Below are positions 15,840 through 24,700 of a stretch of DNA of 31,700 nt, one piece after another. The notes beneath the pieces are model-generated. The model saw only the letters and a program-made list of their open reading frames with translations, searched no databases and was not told the DNA's origin. Both the position numbers and the translations under genes were made by a program. Positions within the stretch are counted from its first letter, which is position 1. Every line of letters starts with the position of its first letter. Where the stretch lies: NCBI GenBank assembly GCA_964513205.1, contig CAZELP010000019.1:1-31700 (forward strand). Reading direction: 5' to 3'. The DNA is from JAGVJT01 sp964513205 (GTDB taxonomy: Bacteria; Pseudomonadota; Gammaproteobacteria; Legionellales; Legionellaceae).

Positions 15840-15868
15840 TTGACTCAAAAGCATTATCATCGTTTAAT
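15840..15868 (+). promoter_or_regulatory. Sigma-70 promoter of tRNA-Phe
   Basis: TTGACT (15840-15845) and TTTAAT (15863-15868) are separated by exactly 17 bp, and the mature tRNA begins 11 bp after the -10 element. The near-consensus boxes, ideal spacing and position just after the yggX stop support a dedicated tRNA promoter. Confidence 0.8.
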
Positions 15869-15878
15869 ACAACCCGCT

Positions 15879-15954
<76 letters not shown>

Positions 15955-16011
15955 TGTTTATCAAGTAGTTACCGACTGAATTTAGATTCATGCTTCGAAT
16001 AGAAATCAAAA

Positions 16012-16115
16012 GGCTCTTTCCCAAATGTAGGGGCATTTAATCAAGCACATAGTGCTTTAACTCTGATTATATAATTTTCAAAATTTCTAAAGCCATAGGC
16101 TCTTCTTTGTATTAA
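16012..16115 (-). mobile_element. Remnant of an ISL3-family insertion sequence (transposase C-terminus plus one end)
   Basis: Read on the minus strand, 16118 down to 16041 encodes GLIQRRAYGFRNFENYIIRV followed by KALCA and a stop. This is the conserved C-terminal tail of ISL3-type (IS204/IS1001/IS1096/IS1165) transposases. Beyond the stop, the sequence at 16012-16036 begins GGCTCTTTCCCAAATGTAGG, the kind of terminal inverted repeat used by that family. The rest of the transposase and the other end are missing; the remnant abuts the stop codon of the next gene at 16112. It marks an old insertion followed by deletion just downstream of tRNA-Phe. Confidence 0.75.
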
Positions 16116-16438
16116 TCCATATCCACGCCATGCAAACCAGCTGTTTCTGCTTCTAATGCGAGGGAACTCAATATCCGATCACAGGTTTCGTTTAACTCTC
16201 TTCTCGCAACTAAATTGTCGTCCATCGCGACGCTTGAAAGCGTATTCCAAAGGTTTGCTTCGATTGTTTTAGGAGTCGCCATATAGTAGTTTTCTTTGCA
16301 GGAAAACAAAATATGATTTTCGTTTAAAGAGCATACAACAGCCATACCTTTGGCACCAACAAACTTTGGGTTTTTTGTGAAATGCCACTCTGTTTTTAAT
16401 GGTGATTTTTTGAAGAAATTTAGAACTCCACGAAACAT
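16112..16438 (-). CDS. Hypothetical protein next to the IS remnant
   Basis: A 108-residue protein I do not recognise. There is no signal peptide or membrane segment. It starts MFRGVLNFFKKSPLKTEWHF, has a beta-rich middle (GMAVVCSLNENHILFSCKENYYMATP) and a helical C-terminal part (AMDDNLVARRELNETCDRILSSLALEAE). Two ATGs lie in tandem (16441 and 16438); the second has better spacing from the ribosome site AAGGA. Its stop sits exactly at the inner edge of the ISL3 remnant, so its C-terminus may have been altered by the insertion or deletion. It is expressed, if at all, from the same strand as the Asp-box propeller upstream. Confidence 0.6.
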   Translation of the reverse strand: MFRGVLNFFKKSPLKTEWHFTKNPKFVGAKGMAVVCSLNENHILFSCKENYYMATPKTIEANLWNTLSSVAMDDNLVARRELNETCDRILSSLALEAETAGLHGVDMD

Positions 16439-16471
16439 CATTTATCCTTATCAAAAGTCATATAGCCAATG

Positions 16472-17677
16472 TTATTTCTTATTGTACATAAAAAAATCAC
16501 TATTGTATACTCCCACTACCTGACAAAAAGTCGCATTATCATCACAAAATACATCCAAAAACGCAGCATCATCTTCTGGCGCGCCTAATGCTTGGCGAGC
16601 CCATTTCACTCCAGCATCATATGTGGCATAAACATAGGTTTGAGAATCTTGAACACCAGCAGGTGAATGTATCGCAACACATGTTTGTAAATCTTTGCTG
16701 CAATCAAACGCATGGAAACGTTCATAGAGACTTCCATCGCTGTTATCGAGTGAGCCCGATTTTTGCCAAGTTAAACCACCATTCGAGGTGGTATATGCAT
16801 CTACAACTGTTAATAAAAGCACACCGTCTTGTATTTCTAAATGACGTAATGCCGTACAGGTTGTGCCTGAACGATTACAACGAACATGCGAAAACTCATC
16901 CACACTCGGCTCGTTAGCGGAGCTGGTGGTATTTTTTTGATCTAAAACCTGAGGCTCACTCCAAGTTACGCCGCCGTCGGTAGTCACATAACTGATTGGT
17001 TTAACGGCATAAAAATTATCCATACCCCCTACAGTCATGCAAATCAACCCCGAATCAGAGCAGCTAATGTCTTGAGCTCCATCATATTCCGCTCTATTTT
17101 TAGATTTTGGTAATATGTGCTCAGACCATGTTTGACCCATATCGTCAGTGATGTAAACAAACGAAGCCCGACTTTCTCCCTCGCTTTTGGCTAAGACAAC
17201 GCAATGCTCACCCCACGTACCGCATGCTAATCCCGTCACATGACTAAATGAATGTTGCTTTCTAGAAAAACGCTGTTGACTCCATGTAAGACCGCCATCA
17301 TATGTACTATGAACAACTATATATTCTTTAGTATGTGTGCGCATTGAACCTGCTACATGACAAAGCATGCCTGCGTCATCACAACTCACTTTCATACGCT
17401 CATTATTTGGAACTTCAAACGTTTTATATAGGAGGATCGGCTTACTCCAGGTATCCCCCCCATCTTTTGTGCGATAGACCACATGCTGAACAACATCTTT
17501 TTTAGCAATAAATCCAACTGCTAAGCAATGCTTCGCCGTTACATCACAAGCAATACCAGTTAAGTTATTCACATGAGTTTTAAGATGTGTTGAGTCAACC
17601 TTCATGTCTATAGACGAGGCCAAACTTAGCATCGGTGCACATATCAAAAAGAGAAAAAACGATTTCATAATACGCAT
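16472..17677 (-). CDS. Secreted Asp-box (BNR-like) beta-propeller with Cys pairs
   Basis: A 401-residue protein with a signal peptide (MRIMKSFFLFLICAPMLSLAS). It carries six Asp-box-like turns: KDGGDTW, YDGGLTW, DDMGQTW, TDGGVTW, SNGGLTW and YDAGVKW. Seven regularly placed C-x6-C pairs (such as CDVTAKHC, CDDAGMLC, CGTWGEHC, CSDSGLIC, CDDNATFC) come one before each blade plus one at the end. This fits a six- or seven-bladed propeller related to sialidase/YCF48-type folds, with a disulfide in each blade. No sialidase catalytic Arg triad is evident, so a binding role is more likely than hydrolysis. ATG 17677 was chosen because GGAAAATC precedes it. The function is not known. Confidence 0.82.
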   Translation of the reverse strand: MRIMKSFFLFLICAPMLSLASSIDMKVDSTHLKTHVNNLTGIACDVTAKHCLAVGFIAKKDVVQHVVYRTKDGGDTWSKPILLYKTFEVPNNERMKVSCDDAGMLCHVAGSMRTHTKEYIVVHSTYDGGLTWSQQRFSRKQHSFSHVTGLACGTWGEHCVVLAKSEGESRASFVYITDDMGQTWSEHILPKSKNRAEYDGAQDISCSDSGLICMTVGGMDNFYAVKPISYVTTDGGVTWSEPQVLDQKNTTSSANEPSVDEFSHVRCNRSGTTCTALRHLEIQDGVLLLTVVDAYTTSNGGLTWQKSGSLDNSDGSLYERFHAFDCSKDLQTCVAIHSPAGVQDSQTYVYATYDAGVKWARQALGAPEDDAAFLDVFCDDNATFCQVVGVYNSDFFMYNKK

Positions 17678-17798
17678 GATTTTCCAAATAAAAACAGACA
17701 AAAGTGTCAAGATAATACATCAAAAAAACAAAAAATCAAATTAATGCGCACACAGGTCTATTTAAAACCAGAAAACAACATCGCTCACAGCTCTTTTA

Positions 17799-18191
17799 TC
17801 AGTATATTTGATGGACCCCATTAACGTAAAACCAATGACCGTCAATAAGATGGAACTCGCTTATTTCATGAATAGTCTGACTTTTGCCTTTTTCTAAAAA
17901 ATGAGCTATAAATTCGACGTATCCCAACTTTGGCGAAATATCTTTCACGCGAACAATTTCCAAGCCAACCCACTGAACTGACTTCGACCAGGTTTCTACT
18001 TCTAACGCATCAAAATCAAGCAGAGGCTTCCCCTTCATGGTTCGTATAATATAATCAATATGAGCAAAGGCATAAGCTGAATAGCGTGAACGCATCAATT
18101 TTTCTGGACTAGAGGCCGATTGAACTCCATTATGAAATAATCCACAACAATCCATATAATCAATATGACTTCCACAAGGACAGTGATTCAT
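17799..18191 (-). CDS. YchJ-like SEC-C motif protein (UPF0225 family)
   Basis: A 130-residue protein starting with the metal-binding SEC-C-type motif MNHCPCGSHIDYMDCCGLFHNG. It continues ASSPEKLMRSRYSAYAFAHIDYIIRTM and has an NTF2-like middle (VEFIAHFLEKGKSQTIHEISEFHLIDGHWFYVNG). This is the compact form of the YchJ/UPF0225 family, which has one CPCGS motif at the N-terminus and no second SEC-C at the end. The family has no firmly established biochemical role. It is divergent from the asparagine-synthetase-like gene across a 149-bp gap; I saw no clear gene or precursor peptide in that gap. Confidence 0.88.
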   Translation of the reverse strand: MNHCPCGSHIDYMDCCGLFHNGVQSASSPEKLMRSRYSAYAFAHIDYIIRTMKGKPLLDFDALEVETWSKSVQWVGLEIVRVKDISPKLGYVEFIAHFLEKGKSQTIHEISEFHLIDGHWFYVNGVHQIY

Positions 18192-18340
18192 TTTATTTTT
18201 GATATCCTATAACAATTAATTTCTCATTTTTACCATTGGCACGCTGAATAAAAAGCATTCGTTGATGTATTAGAGCTCTTTATTTAATTGAGTTTAATCA
18301 ATACAATAAAAATCAACATCTCTTTAAACAAACACTATCG

Positions 18341-19729
18341 ATGGAATACTCATTCATCAATGCCAGTCAATGGAAACAGTTTGAAAATCAAGAGTATATC
18401 GAATATCGAACAGGAACAGATCCTAAATTTTTTCGAGGATTTGCCTGGCTTCGAATAGAAAAGAAAACGAACAAAATCATCGCAACACGCGATCACTTCG
18501 GTCAACAGCCATTCTACTACATACGCGATAAAAAACGATTCATTTTTGGCTCATCCATCGAGGATATTTTATATCATCTGGAGAAACCACCTGATTTTTC
18601 AAGTCATTTGATTCGAGATTGCTTTTTACGTTATCCTGCAGACGATCCCAAAGATGATCCCCCTTATTCGCAAGAAACATATCGCACTGGCATTTTTCGA
18701 GTTACGCCCGGACACTCTCTTGAAATGACAGCAGAATCCTCTGTGGAAAGACCATTTTGGAAGTTAGATCCATCCAAACCAAAATTATTTTATGCCGATC
18801 CGCGTGAATACGTCGCACATTTCGAATATTTATTGAATGAGGCAATACAAGTCACAACATTAGAAACAGAAGATTTAGCCTTAGAGTTTAGCGGTGGAAT
18901 AGACTCCTCTCTAGTACTGCTCGCTTTGAATAAAAATAAAATTGACTCCAGATTATTTACTCACATTCCGCCATCTAATCGACCACGAACGGCTGAAGAC
19001 CAAAACGTAGCCTATCTCATTGAAAAATTGGGCTACACATCCAAACACATCTCTGTAAATGCAAATGAATTCGAACCAATTCCGGTTTTTCAATATTTTG
19101 CAGAACGCTTTTCAAGCCCCCCACCCAATCTCAATTGTGTATTGTCCAACAATCTCCACAACGCACTATTAAACCACAAACATCGCTTTCTACTTTCAGG
19201 ATATGGCGGAGATGATTGCGTTTCTCTGATTTTCCCAGAAGCAATTAAATACTCTCCAGAAGCGGTATACGAATATGAAATTGACATCATCCAAGGAAAA
19301 CGCGCACACGATATCAGAATGCGTTTAGAATACAGTGCTGTTGTCGCTCGAGCCATGGGATTCCAATACATTTACCCACTGCTTTACCCGCCTTTAATTG
19401 AGTTTTGTGTTTCACTGCCAATCGAGCAAAAATTAAAAAATGACGTGATGCGATGCACCGCAAGAGAATATTTGTTGCAGCAAGATTGTCAAATGAATTT
19501 CTCCACAAAAACAGGAGCGGTTGTTCCTGATACCATGCAAAAATGCAGAGACTATTATCGAAAAGGTCTGTTTAAACATGACTTCGAACAGCTGCCCTTT
19601 GCTCCATACATTACGCAAAGGACAACTGATGATGACAAAATGCTACTTCAAATTCATGCCTATATGGCAAAACATGCCCAATCAGTACAACATAACCGAA
19701 GACGGCCCAGAAAAACCTGTACCACCTGA
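18341..19729 (+). CDS. Asparagine-synthetase-like ATP-dependent amide ligase without glutaminase Cys
   Basis: A 462-residue protein related to class B asparagine synthetases. The N-terminal part keeps the fold of a class II amidotransferase (FAWLRIEKKTNKIIATRDHF, GQQPFYYIRDKKRFIFGSS), but the usual Met-Cys-Gly start with its nucleophilic Cys is absent. The synthetase domain has the PP-loop EFSGGIDSSLVLLAL at about 182-196 and the GYGGDD segment of the ATP/substrate site. This is the architecture of beta-lactam synthetases and lasso-peptide cyclases as well as of degraded AsnB proteins. ATG 18341 has no visible ribosome site; the frame is open only 25 codons further upstream. The last 48 bp overlap the oppositely oriented propeller gene. 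It lies next to the PKS-NRPS gene, so tailoring of that product is a reasonable but unproved idea. Confidence 0.8.
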   Translation: MEYSFINASQWKQFENQEYIEYRTGTDPKFFRGFAWLRIEKKTNKIIATRDHFGQQPFYYIRDKKRFIFGSSIEDILYHLEKPPDFSSHLIRDCFLRYPADDPKDDPPYSQETYRTGIFRVTPGHSLEMTAESSVERPFWKLDPSKPKLFYADPREYVAHFEYLLNEAIQVTTLETEDLALEFSGGIDSSLVLLALNKNKIDSRLFTHIPPSNRPRTAEDQNVAYLIEKLGYTSKHISVNANEFEPIPVFQYFAERFSSPPPNLNCVLSNNLHNALLNHKHRFLLSGYGGDDCVSLIFPEAIKYSPEAVYEYEIDIIQGKRAHDIRMRLEYSAVVARAMGFQYIYPLLYPPLIEFCVSLPIEQKLKNDVMRCTAREYLLQQDCQMNFSTKTGAVVPDTMQKCRDYYRKGLFKHDFEQLPFAPYITQRTTDDDKMLLQIHAYMAKHAQSVQHNRRRPRKTCTT

Positions 19730-20887
19730 TTCAATGCAAGTAGAAAGCGCACCCGTATCGGCATCCACATTACAAATAGAAACCGTATTCGATCCCGAAT
19801 TGGGCACATAAGCTTTGGTGTTACTTCTGTTTAAAATAATGTTTCCAAAACCATCAAAAGCCCCGCCTGTCGCTTGACAGTTACTCAACGAACCATCCTC
19901 CGAATTCACCGCACAGTAAGTCACCGAATTGCTATTGTCATTACCCACATACAATAGATTGCCTTTCGGATTTAAACTGACACCCTCAGGAGCACTAAAC
20001 CCAGACCCACTATTTGTACACGTGTTAATTAAACCTGTATTAGCATCAATGGGACAAACTGAGACCGTATCATCATTTCGATTCGGAATATAAGCCAATC
20101 TTTCGGAGGCGCTTAACACAATATCACTAGGCCTAAATAGAGTATTGGGTGTTGTGAGTGTACAATTAATCAATGCACCTGTTGCTTGATCAACGTCACA
20201 ATTTGCAATTTCATTGCTGCAATCCAATACCACATACGCTTTATTTCCCAGTGAATTAATGGCTATTCCTTGTGGACTACTGCTCACATCAAATGAGGCC
20301 GCCACAGCGCAATTTGAAAGTGCTCCCGTTGTTTTATCAACCGAGCAAACACTCACATCATCGCTATAATAATTGGTCACATAGGCACGCGTACCTGTCG
20401 GATTAAAAACAATGTCCGATGGACTTGCGAAACCAGAACCCGTAGTGGTACAGCCACTTAATAATCCTGACTCAAGATCAACATTGCACAAAGAAATCGA
20501 ATCACCATAAAAATTGGCGATATAGGCAAAACGCTCTTGTCGACTCAACTGGTAGTTTTGACAAGAAATCTGGGCTTGCCCATTCAAGCAAAGTGTGGCA
20601 CTAAATGTACTCGAGTTCCCTAAAATATCAATGATTTTCGCAGAAGTATCACTCACCGAAAAAAGACAAAATCCCTTTACGACACTAGAACAAACAGAAG
20701 ACGGATTGGCTATTGAAAGACCAGTGGAATTCAAACGAATACCTGCCTGAGCATAAGTCCGATTGGGTGTTTTGGTCGATATCAGTAGCTCATTTCCGGC
20801 CAAAGCAAGATTAAAAAGATTTACCCCATCAGCAAAAACAGTAGAACTTGCCAACAACAATACTTTTGAAAACCAATATCTTTTCAT
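19682..20887 (-). CDS. Secreted six-repeat beta-propeller (YncE/lactonase-like) with Cys pairs
   Basis: A 401-residue protein with a signal peptide (MKRYWFSKVLLLASSTVFA), an N-terminal domain of about 100 residues and six repeats of about 46 residues from residue 121 on. The repeat consensus is AYVxNxxxxxVSxCxVDxxTGALxxC ... GFSxPxxIxLNPxGN. Each repeat has two Cys at fixed places. The last repeat stops after the strand GPSSVMLY, and the first starts at the following strand, so the ring can close by joining the two ends. The fold is that of YncE-like and 6-phosphogluconolactonase-type propellers, but no catalytic residues can be named. A ribosome site (GAGGG) precedes ATG 20887. It follows the PKS-NRPS gene after 86 bp on the same strand, without a clear terminator between. 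Confidence 0.85.
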   Translation of the reverse strand: MKRYWFSKVLLLASSTVFADGVNLFNLALAGNELLISTKTPNRTYAQAGIRLNSTGLSIANPSSVCSSVVKGFCLFSVSDTSAKIIDILGNSSTFSATLCLNGQAQISCQNYQLSRQERFAYIANFYGDSISLCNVDLESGLLSGCTTTGSGFASPSDIVFNPTGTRAYVTNYYSDDVSVCSVDKTTGALSNCAVAASFDVSSSPQGIAINSLGNKAYVVLDCSNEIANCDVDQATGALINCTLTTPNTLFRPSDIVLSASERLAYIPNRNDDTVSVCPIDANTGLINTCTNSGSGFSAPEGVSLNPKGNLLYVGNDNSNSVTYCAVNSEDGSLSNCQATGGAFDGFGNIILNRSNTKAYVPNSGSNTVSICNVDADTGALSTCIESGGTGFSGPSSVMLY

Positions 20888-20973
20888 GCGTCCCTCACCA
20901 TTTCATGGTTTTAAAAATACAAATCCAAATGTCAGATTACAGAGTTTTAATACAGAATACAATTTATCAATGG

Positions 20974-21725
20974 CTAGATATCAATCACCATATTGTTGCT
21001 TTTAATCGCATTGCCAATCTGTTTGGAAAAATCGAAAACACCAAAATGGTCACACTCCAAATACGTCACTTCGATGGGATTGACCGCGATATTTTGAATA
21101 TTTTTTACAAATTCAGATAAAGCGAATATCTCTTTGTTACCAGAACCGATGTCTTGGATATTGCTTTGGTGCATGGCTTTAAACAGGGTAATTTGTGAAT
21201 GCATCAATTTTCCCGAAATAGAATCCAAACTTAACAAAACGTTAGATTCAATTGAACCCATCATGGACTGAATATAACTAAAATCGACTTCTTTTTTTTC
21301 TAACTTGGATTTTGAGTTCGTCTTAATTTGTTCCATATAATCGGTTGTATTGAGAAAAACATTCTTTTGTCTTTCTGAATAAACCAAGCTATCTAACAGA
21401 TAAATCTGAATCGATTTAACTCCTTTTTGTTCAAGTTGATATGCCATTTCTAGAGCAATCGTACCACCTAAAGACCATCCGCATAAAATAACAGGTGGTG
21501 TCAAAGAGGAATAAAGTTCAATTTGTTGAAGATAAAACTCTGCCAAATTTGCTAGTTTATTTATTTTAGCTGATGAATAAAAATTATAATTTTCTATTCC
21601 TATCGATTGAAAATATGGAGCAAGCTCATCAACCAGTGGTTGATACACCTCACATCCTCCGATTCCAGAGTGTATGTAGTAGATGTGATTTTTATATTTT
21701 TCAGGACGATTTAACAAATGAATCA
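20974..21725 (-). other. Terminal type I thioesterase domain
   Basis: The last 250 residues form an alpha/beta-hydrolase. It starts with IYYIHSGIGG (oxyanion strand), has the nucleophile elbow CGWSLGGTIALEMA near residue 3394, the acid Asp in YLLDSL, and the catalytic His in ECDHFGVF near the end. It releases the finished chain by hydrolysis or cyclisation. Confidence 0.9.
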
Positions 21726-24700
21726 ACTTGCCAAGTTGATCGTACTGAGTTGCAAAATTTGCAATTGTTTTATGTTTAAATATATCAATAACTTGACAGG
21801 AAATTCCTAAATTTTTCTTTATTTGATATACAAGCTTTACCGCCAAAATAGAGTGCCCACCCAGACTGAAAAAATCATCAAAAATGCCAACTTTTTTGAC
21901 ATTTAAAATGTTTTCCCAAATTCTGCATAGCTGAGACTCTAATTCAGTTCGAGGCCCAACGTACGCTAAAAAAGACTCCACACGTTCATGTTGCTGCAAA
22001 ACCTGACGATTTATTTTGCCATTTGTTGTCAAGCAAAACTCATTCAAATGAGTAAAAACACTGGGTATCATATATTCAGGCAAACATTCAGACAAATAGT
22101 TAATTAATGAATCCCTGTCAATTATTTTTTCAGAAACATAATAGGCTGCGAGATATTGATTAGACTCGTTTTGTTTTTCTAGAACAACCACTTGTTTGAT
22201 TTCAGGATGACGCATCAACACTGACTCAATATCACTCAGCTCAATTCGAAAGCCTCGAATTTTAACCTGAGAGTCCGAACGACCAATGTATTCTATTTCA
22301 CCACTCGGTAACCATCTGGCTAAATCTCCAGTTCTATACATCAATGGATAGAGCGTACTAAAAGGATTATCAAGAAACCTGTTTGTCGTTTCATTTATAT
22401 TATTCAAGTATTTCTGGGCAAGACCTTTGCCCGCTATATATATTTCACCCGTACATCCCACAGGGACAGGTGATAAAAATTGATTAAGAATATAAATGTG
22501 GGTATTCGCAATGGGTTTGCCGATTAACATTTTATCAGCAGAGCATACATCGTAAGAGGATACAACATGTGTTTCAGCAGGACCGTATTGATTTGATAAC
22601 AAAATATGGGGATAAGACAAACGGAATTGCTTGATGACGTCACTCATTAACAATTTTTCTCCTGCTACATTAATCTGGCGTAAATTGGGACATGAAAATT
22701 GACTCGAGATGAGCTCACCAAGAAATACCTCTAAAATTGCAGTGGGCAAAAACAGAACATTAATATCTTTGGCCTTAATAAAAGACAACAACCCACTCAT
22801 GTTCAATTTTAATTGGGTCGGAACAATACATAACTCATAACCATTTAAAAGCGCTAGAAATATTTCTTGCAATGACACGTCAAATCCCAAATTAGAATAT
22901 TGGGCCACTTTATTGGATATATTTGATTCAGATTGCCAACTGATTAGATTCGTTATTGTCTGGTGCTTCAGCATAATCCCTTTGGGATATCCAGTTGTAC
23001 CCGATGTATAAATGACATAAGCACTATCTTCACCTGAAATCTCATGGCCAAGATTTTTTTCATCTTCGAACTCATAAGTCTTTTCATCTAAAAGAAGAAT
23101 ATTTAAATTTAAGTCCATTTTTTCAAATCGGTTTTGCCAAATCTCTCGTTGAGTCAGCAATAATTGGCTTTGGGTGTCTTGCAATATGTATCTTATGCGC
23201 TCAGGAGGCTGGGTTAAATCAATTGGGACATAAATCGCTCCAGCCTTAAGGACTCCTAATAATGCAATCACGGCATCTATCGAACGATCGACACATACAC
23301 AAATTATTTTTTCATCTTTTTGCATATGACTTAGATATGTTCGATCGATTAAACGTGCCAACTGATTAGAAGCAAGATTTAGCTCATGATAAGTTAGACA
23401 TTGACGCCTACATTCCACCGCCACATGATGAGGTGTTTTATCAACCTGCTCCTCAAATAATTCCTGAATAGATTTATTTGTGCAATCTGCATGCGTATTA
23501 TTCCAGTCATAAACAACCATTTGATATTCTGATTGATTTAACCAATGATTGGAATTCACAGGCTTCTCTTTATATTGAAGCATTTGCCATAAGATACTCT
23601 CAAAATGGCTTGATAAACGCTTTATCGTTTCAGGCCGAAACAAAGCCGTCGCATATTCAAAAATGCCACTAATATTTTTATCAGACAATTGAATCGCTAA
23701 CATCAAATCAAACTTTGCTATTTTATAATATGGCTGTAATGGCATTGGCTTTAGGAAAGCCTCATCTAGCGTATCATCCATCACATGCGCCACATTAAAC
23801 ATAACCTGAAAAATGGGATGTCTTGAAGTATCACGAGGCACATTTAAACTTTCAACCAACATTTCAAAAGGATAACTTTGGTGAAGTTGAGCATCCACAA
23901 CTGTATTATTGATGCTTTTTATCCATTCATTGACAGACTCATTGGGATTCAGTCGGAACCTAAAGACTAGACTGTTAATAAAATACCCAATCATTTGATT
24001 CAATTGAGGGTGTTGTCTGTTTGTCACGGGAGATCCCATCACAATGTCTTCTTGATTCGTATGCTTAAATAGTAAAATATTGAACGCAGTGAGCAAAATC
24101 GTATAAAGCGTAACTTTTTGATTTTTTGCTAAATCTCTTAGCTCCTCACTTAATTTTACAGGTAAATCGAAGTAAATATGATCACCCGCATAACTGAGAT
24201 TTAAGTCTCTTGAATAATCGGTCGGTAATTCTAGCGGTCTAAAATCGGCTAGCTGATTCGCCCAATAATTTTTTAGTACATCAAAGTGACTGGCGACATG
24301 CAACCGCTGCCAAACAGCAAAATCTTTATATTGAATGGGTAATAACGGTAAAGATGGTCGTACATTTTTTGATAACGCATTGTAATACGCACTTAATTCT
24401 TTGATCAAAATATGATGAGACCACGCATCGAAAGCCATATGATGTATGACCAAAGCCAGTATGGCGTCTTGCCCATCGGGTTGATAAATACGAGCTCGAA
24501 TAGGATAGTCGTTACTTAAATCAAAAATACCATGTACAAACTTTTGTAATTCAGACGCCAAGGCATCTTTACTCACATTTTCAGTTTGAATTGATAAAGT
24601 TTTTTTACGAGTTTTCTGTAAAATAAGACCGTCATTGGCTTGAACAATCTGCGTTCTTAAAATAGAGTGGCGTTGAACAATAGCTTGAACGGCTTTTATC

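Noticed and set aside
18192..18340. Lasso-peptide precursor gene before the asparagine-synthetase-like gene
   Set aside because: No short open frame with a ribosome site or leader/core pattern is visible on either strand, and no B protease or exporter gene is present.
19682..20887. Truncated propeller (frame ends in mid-blade)
   Set aside because: The first repeat begins at the complementary strand, so the ends can complete one blade together; no truncation needs to be assumed.
20888..20973. Three-codon leader frame (ATGAAATGGTGA) within a small hairpin before the propeller ribosome site
   Set aside because: The hairpin is only 5 bp and the mini-frame is too short to support a leader-peptide claim.
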